From assembly GCA_022749755.1 (NCBI GenBank), contig CM040445.1, forward strand, positions 5,043,182 through 5,107,181: DNA of 64,000 nucleotides, written 5' to 3'. The notes beneath the pieces are model-generated. The model made no database searches and was not told the DNA's origin. It saw only the letters and a program-made list of their open reading frames with translations. Source of the stretch: Azadirachta indica. Its lineage: Eukaryota; Streptophyta; Magnoliopsida; Sapindales; Meliaceae. Within the stretch, counting starts at the first letter, position 1, and each line of letters starts with the position of its first letter. The translations under genes and the position numbers were made by a program. Shown here piece by piece: positions 57,878 to 64,000 of this stretch.

Positions 57878-59966
57878 TGTAACATCCCACACATGGCATA
57901 CGCTAAAGTAATGCCAAATTAGGGTGTTAGAAAAAATTATTTAAAGGTAATTAAATTCAAAACCTTACCTCAAAGAATATAATGATATGTCATATTCTTT
58001 AAAACCTTCAAATTCTGAAATTTTACTAAATACTGTCAATTAAAATTTGATATCATTCAATTGTTTCCTTACATATCTCAACAAATACAATCAACATTGA
58101 ATTTCTATTACTCCAATACTATTTACAAATTCATACTAATACTATATAATACAAGTACAATTACACAACACAAATATATATATATATATACAAACATATA
58201 TAATCTCATAAATTCAAAAGATTGTAAAACCCTCTTCTTGGAGCATACTCATTCCCCTATTTATCCCAACCCTATCAAAAATAAAAAACCTGAAAAGTAT
58301 GAGTGAATTAATACTCAGTAGATATTTACATACAAAAGTAACGTCTAGAGATATAAATAAATATTCACATAAAATTTATCTTCATTTCAGACAACAAAAT
58401 ATTGTAAAGATATTTCAAAAAAATATTTATAAAATAATTAGAACGCTTTTATTCATTTATCATTTTCAAAAATGCTTGTTGATTCTCAACCATGAATTTA
58501 ATAAAATATCAAACTACATCTCAAAAATTAATTTTCACAAAAATAGCATAAACACCTTTATTCTATCATTAAAAATAATTTTCATTAATTCATTTCTTGC
58601 GTATTTTTAAGACATTATTCTTAAGGACTGCTATTCCAAAAATTGACTTGCATACTTTAGTGGTATTATTCTTAGGGACTGTCGTTCTAATAAAACGTAT
58701 TTTAAAGATATTATTCTTAAAGACCGTCACCTCAAATATAATTTATCGGCATTATTTTGAGAGACTATCATCTCAAACACCGGTGCCAACAACAACAACA
58801 ACTATAACCATCTCTTTTTCACTTTTCAGTTATTCCAAGTCCATGTTTATAACCACAACAGCTTTTACAAATTTTCATAAACATAACATTTTTTATTGAA
58901 TCATTCATTTACATAAATACAATACATATTTCATACTTTTCTCATTATATTTATAGAAATAATAATATCCACAAAAATATTATTTAACATGATCAAGAAA
59001 ATTATTTATTTAATTAACACGCAATAATTCATAAATTTTCTTAAATATTCATCAATCCTTAAATCAAACAAATTACCAAATTTCATAAATAATAATTTAA
59101 CCAATTAAATCAAATATAATATTAATTTTCATAAATATCCATTTAACCGCTAAAATCAAATATCATATCAAATTTCATAAAAATTCATTTAATCCTTAAA
59201 TTAACAAAACACCAAATTCCATATATTCATTTGATCCAAAAAGCACATAAATACCAAATTTCATAACAATCCACCAAAAATAATTTAGTTATAATAAAAC
59301 ACCCTACTTTTTAGTTTTAAAACAAAAATCAATTAAATGCATATAAACACCTTCTTAAATATTATTTCTCAATTTCCAAATATTTCTGTTGATTTTCCTT
59401 TCCTTCCTAACTCAATTTAATAATAATAATAAATAAAGAACCAAACTTAATTATTTAAATATATATGTATTTATGTATATATTCTAACAATTTCAATCTA
59501 ATTCATTACAAAAATATAAATTCTAACCGAGTATAAACTTTTTTCCTTTCTTTTTCTTTCTTTCTTCTTCTTCTATCTAAATAAGAAAGAAGCAGAGTTT
59601 GCTATATGTATATAAGCCCAGTGTCAACTAACATTATTTTGTTGTTACAAGATTTTACACCTCCTTTCTTTCTATCTTAATTTATTCTTGTCTCCTCCAT
59701 GTTTCCCTTTTCTTGTCTTCCTTCTTTTCCACTTCATTCCACCGAATTAAACAAATCCACAAGCAATTTTTTATTTCTAAATATCAATTAAACCCTTCAT
59801 CTATCTTTTTTCTACTTTTCACCCACAATAATATTCATATTTTCAAATAATTTTATTCTTTTGAAATATAACATATTCATCCTAATCAAATATATTTTTC
59901 AAAAATAAATATATTCATCTTATAAATTGTCAAATTCTATATCTTCACATATTATATTAAAGATAT

Positions 59967-59998
<32 letters not shown>

Positions 59999-60032
59999 CG
60001 TTCCCATCAATTTTAAAATCTGGGATACTACA
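57878..60032. mobile_element. Solo LTR of a gypsy-type retrotransposon
   Basis: Begins TGTAACATCCC (57878) and ends GGGATACTACA (60032), near-perfect inverted termini typical of large plant gypsy LTRs (Del/Tekay style, TGTAATATCCC...). Exact 5-bp direct repeats ATTTT flank it (57873-57877 and 60033-60037). Length 2155 bp. No internal region, second LTR or pol is present nearby, so it is a solo LTR left by recombination. Open frames inside it are not genes. Confidence 0.82.
58611..58780. repeat. Degenerate minisatellite inside the solo LTR
   Basis: Four units begin at 58611, 58663, 58707 and 58749, each starting with ATTATTCTTA(A/G)(G/A)GAC-like sequence. Unit length falls from 52 to about 42 bp. 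Confidence 0.75.
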
Positions 60033-60956
60033 ATTTTGAATAAGAGCTATTTTAAGGATCCTTTTATAACTCTTTTCTTTTATTTCCTATTTCTCTAATA
60101 GATTTTTTCGACCTTTGCTACAACAAATCTTCTGTAATAATCGTTATATGGTATGAAATCTTTCAAATTTAAATTTTTACATTTTCAAATTTCTTCAAAT
60201 CAGTTTTCAGTCGTTCACATATGCAAGACAACAAAACCATAATAACGTAGACATAAAAAACATAAAATTACGGTATAATAATTATAATACACAAATAAAA
60301 TAAATGGAGACGGTTAAATTATCAGTTTGTGGTATTAAATTCATTTATATATTACAACATAACTCATAGTTAAAAGATTACAGAAAATCCCTCACAATTT
60401 TCCAAGTAAGTTCATACGAGTTTGGGTCAATGCATGAATGTACATCGTAAGTACAAATAAATGGTGGATGAAGATGAAACAAGTGAATAGGTCCTCGATA
60501 GAAATACCCTTTTTGTTCCATCTAATTGGATTCAGTAGTTGATGCAATGTATTTGGGTAGCTTTGTATAATCATTTTTAATCCAAAAAAGAGTTAAAATG
60601 GATTAGCAAGGGTTTCGAGAAATTATTGAAGAAAACATTCAGGCGGTGTGCAGTAAGATCATGTTGGGTTGAAGTTCATGCATGAATGTACAATTAATAT
60701 TGAAGGGGGTCAAGCTACATATATAGTGATGTTTGTTGTGACTGAAAGAGACAAGTGATTGGTAATTGAGAACATGAGCCCATAATTCTAAACATACAGG
60801 AAGGCCATTGCTTTAGAAAATGGGATGTTTCCCACTCTCACAGCATCCCACTCTGGTTTGCTTTGACCCTTCAACCATTGTAATGGATAACTCCACTGAC
60901 CCATCACCCAGTAATGTTATTCCATCCTCTCCAACCAAAATGATGAGCCCATTAGT

Positions 60957-60957
<1 letters not shown>

Positions 60958-61000
<43 letters not shown>

Positions 61001-61037
61001 AAAGATATTCATTTGTTTGTTTGTTTGTTTGTTTGTT
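60958..61037. repeat. (TA)n and (TTTG)n microsatellites
   Basis: TA tract to 60992, then a short gap, then about six TTTG units up to 61037. Confidence 0.92.
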
Positions 61038-61419
61038 TCATACTCTTTGTTTTTTATTAAAAAAAAAAAAAAGAAAAGAAATACCCAAATACGATTAGTA
61101 AGCATTGCACACTGGATCTTTGTCTTTTAATATACCTAAGACTGTATGCATATATTAAAATACATTAATCGACATTAGTTGCCTAGCTGGCCTTATGATT
61201 GAATTGATACTATTGGATGGAATAACAGATGTACAGAAGTCTGTTTTGAATTTGCTGCCAGTGATGGATGAGTTGTGCAAATCTTTCAACAATTTTAAAT
61301 TCTGGTGCACTTACTTTGCTATACGACTCTACTTTCATTTAGTGAATTACATGAAGAGTGGTATTTGTTATGGCAATTTTATCCAAATTCGCCTAAGGCA
61401 CAACCATACCAAACCCCAT

Positions 61420-61448
61420 GGGCCGGGCCGGGCCGGGTCGGGTCAGGC
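61420..61448. repeat. Short GGGCC-rich tandem tract
   Basis: GGGCCGGGCCGGGTCGGGTC, an isolated GC-rich 5-bp repeat in AT-rich DNA. Confidence 0.8.
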
Positions 61449-63361
61449 CATTACGTGACAGAAGTAACAAACGGATAAGAATTGGTCGGCGAGAAAATCA
61501 ATGGGATAACAACGTACCATTCCACTCTCCAAGCAGTTATCCATTAACTACGAAAATCTTGATGATGATTGTGGACTTCAATTATAAAAAGGTGAAATAA
61601 AAACAATCTTACAAACACATTACAAACTTTTCTCACTTAAGTATTAGAGGGGTTTTGTTGAGAAATCGACTTTTTATTTTTATTAATTTTTTTAAGGTTA
61701 CATACGGTGTTAGGGGGAATTGCTGGTTTTCAAGTTCAACGCCATTTATTTTTTTAATTATTACTTCAATAGAAGATGATCGCTACTCCATCCGAAAGTA
61801 GGCGCGAAAGCCTACTCAAGCCAACCCGAATTAGAGTTGGGTTTTCAAAATTAGATTTTACCTCAAACTTTTATTGATTAGAGTTATATTCTGGGCCCAC
61901 AGCCATTTTTTTGCACCCAGTGCATGTGGACGCAATACCTTAAGAGAGAAGTGTAGCCCACATTGAGCCCAAAACTAACTTCGATTTGGGCTGGGACTTG
62001 GAGTCTCTCTGTTAGGTAACTAAATACACCCGTGGTGTTACTTAATGCACCACAAAACGGATGAAAATGAAAACGGGTGTAATGAGAATACTAGCGAGAT
62101 GGTTTTGGCATAGCAATTAATATTATACCATATAAATTATAATTTGAAAAATATTTAGAGAAAAAGGGGGACCCATATGAGGATATCGTTGCAATGGTTG
62201 AGGAAGTCAAAGATGATAAAAATTTTCATAAATAATTTTTCTAGCACGAAAATTAAAATTTGTTGACATTGGCACATTACCACCAATCAACTCACTTTTG
62301 TTTGTTGTCCAACCATTGGTGGGTGAGAGTCCCGCTATGTACAACTGGCCTGGCACATTACAACGACTAGTAATACGCAAGCATTCAAGAACTCGAAAAG
62401 ATGGTTTGTTTGGTCATATCATTGGGTTGATATATGATGTGCAACTAACTATACACCCTCTTTTTTACATCGTTTTCCAAACAAATTCAAACTAAATAAA
62501 AAATAAAAAATAAAAAACGATTTAACAACAAAATATAAACACGCACTATGATAATTGTAATTATTATTTTAATTGTAAATTAATAAATGCAATATTTATT
62601 TAACCCGTAGAAGCCAATTTTCTATTTCAACTAACGCCGGTTACAATAATGATGCGACAATGAGGGTTAGGTGGATATGCAACATTTTACGTGACAAAGA
62701 GTTTCCCACCTACGTTTCTCCACTTTCTGTCCATTATCATGGTTTTGTTTCAATAAAAAGTTGTCATATAATTATTATCTCGGTCGTGATATTCGTAAAT
62801 GCTAAAACTCATCACTGTAATAAGTAAATATTAAGACAAACTCTATTATTTAATTATCCTCTTACGTGGACCCAACAAGTGGACGGGGTGACGGGCTTGG
62901 CGATAATTCTGTAACCCAGGCCAGAGGTAAGACACCGCACTTGTCAACCAAACAGAGCAGGGTGTCAACAAAATGGTGACGTGGCCACTGAAATAGCCTT
63001 CAACCTTTTTCTCTGTAGAAGATTGCGAAAAAAGCAGTTCCCAAGAGAATACCTCTTGACTTTTCACTATTTGAAAACGATCGAAGTGGACCGTGTTATA
63101 GGGACGCCGCACCCTTGCGGGACATGAATCAAACGGCTGCTGATTCCTATTTCTAGAAATCACGGACACCGACTGCATATATTAAGCGCACTATTTTTAC
63201 ACCTCATCTCACAACGCAAAAGCAGTCCGCTCATGGCAACCGGTTGTTCCGGTATCCGGTTCGTTCTCTTTATATTAGACTCTTTTTTCTCATTTAAACA
63301 ACTGGTCTCTGCTCTCACTATTAGTACGTCTCTCGCTGCTCACGTTTAGCCCTCGAGAATC

Positions 63362-63970
<609 letters not shown>

Positions 63971-64000
63971 TAATTTTATGATAGGGCAAAGAAATTTTTA

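Larger units (their letters stand above)
60033..63361. other. Spacer and GAPDH promoter region
   Basis: About 3.3 kb with no convincing gene. Holds a TA tract (60958-60992), a (TTTG)n repeat (61013-61037), a (CGGGC)n tract (61421-61443), and towards the end the GAPDH 5' flank, with a TATA-like TTTATATTA at about 63267-63276, some 90 bp before the start codon. Confidence 0.55.

Noticed and set aside
58061..58899. Three adjacent plus-strand open frames
   Set aside because: They lie wholly inside the solo LTR, are rich in Ile, Lys, Phe and Tyr as expected from AT-rich DNA, and match no family.
60820..61002. Open frame MGCFPLSQHPTLVCFDPSTI with TA-coded tail
   Set aside because: Ends in microsatellite-coded YIYIYI; no homology recognised.
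62846..63178. Minus-strand 110-residue open frame upstream of GAPDH
   Set aside because: No family resemblance; lies in the probable GAPDH promoter region.

Overview
This is a window of a eudicot plant nuclear genome. The evidence is AT-rich spacers, GT-AG split genes with many short introns, plant-type LTR retrotransposons, and nuclear genes with plant-specific architecture (a plastid-targeted NDP kinase, a GRAS regulator, BAHD acyltransferases). I cannot name the species from sequence alone; a woody dicot such as a Citrus relative is a guess.

Region 1 (1-20.5 kb) is gene-rich. It opens with about 1.1 kb that looks organellar (possible mitochondrial insertion). Then come RPN7, a 26S proteasome lid subunit (8 exons, +), an ABC1/UbiB-type atypical kinase like Arabidopsis ATH9 (12 exons, +), an unknown Ser-rich protein with internal repeats (2 exons, +), plastid nucleoside diphosphate kinase 2 (7 exons, -), and an intronless GRAS transcription factor (-). 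The exon chains translate cleanly with consistent phase.

Region 2 (20.5-53 kb) is a BAHD acyltransferase (vinorine-synthase-like) cluster expanded by duplication and broken up by retroelements. It holds a short N-terminal relic eroded by a TA microsatellite (about 24 kb), and a pseudogene split by a complete 5.5-kb Ty1/copia element with a perfect 5-bp target duplication. That copia element is itself hit by a 473-bp hAT-like MITE inside its RNase H. A 5.5-kb Ty3/gypsy element follows, with a 579-bp tandem duplication of U5 plus gag. Next are an intact BAHD gene (-), a 10.6-kb Tat-like gypsy element with a decayed antisense ORF and a truncated 3' LTR, and a second intact BAHD gene (+).

Region 3 (53-64 kb) is mostly AT-rich spacer. 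It holds one small gene for a 77-residue protein with a hydrophobic tail, a 2.15-kb solo LTR with a 5-bp target duplication, and the 5' end of a cytosolic GAPDH gene that runs off the right edge.

I found no CRISPR, operon or bacterial system. The most interesting biology is the layered transposon history of the BAHD cluster: nested insertions dated by target duplications, a likely strand-transfer duplication in the gypsy element, and the antisense ORF of the Tat-like element. All coordinates and splice sites were read by eye.
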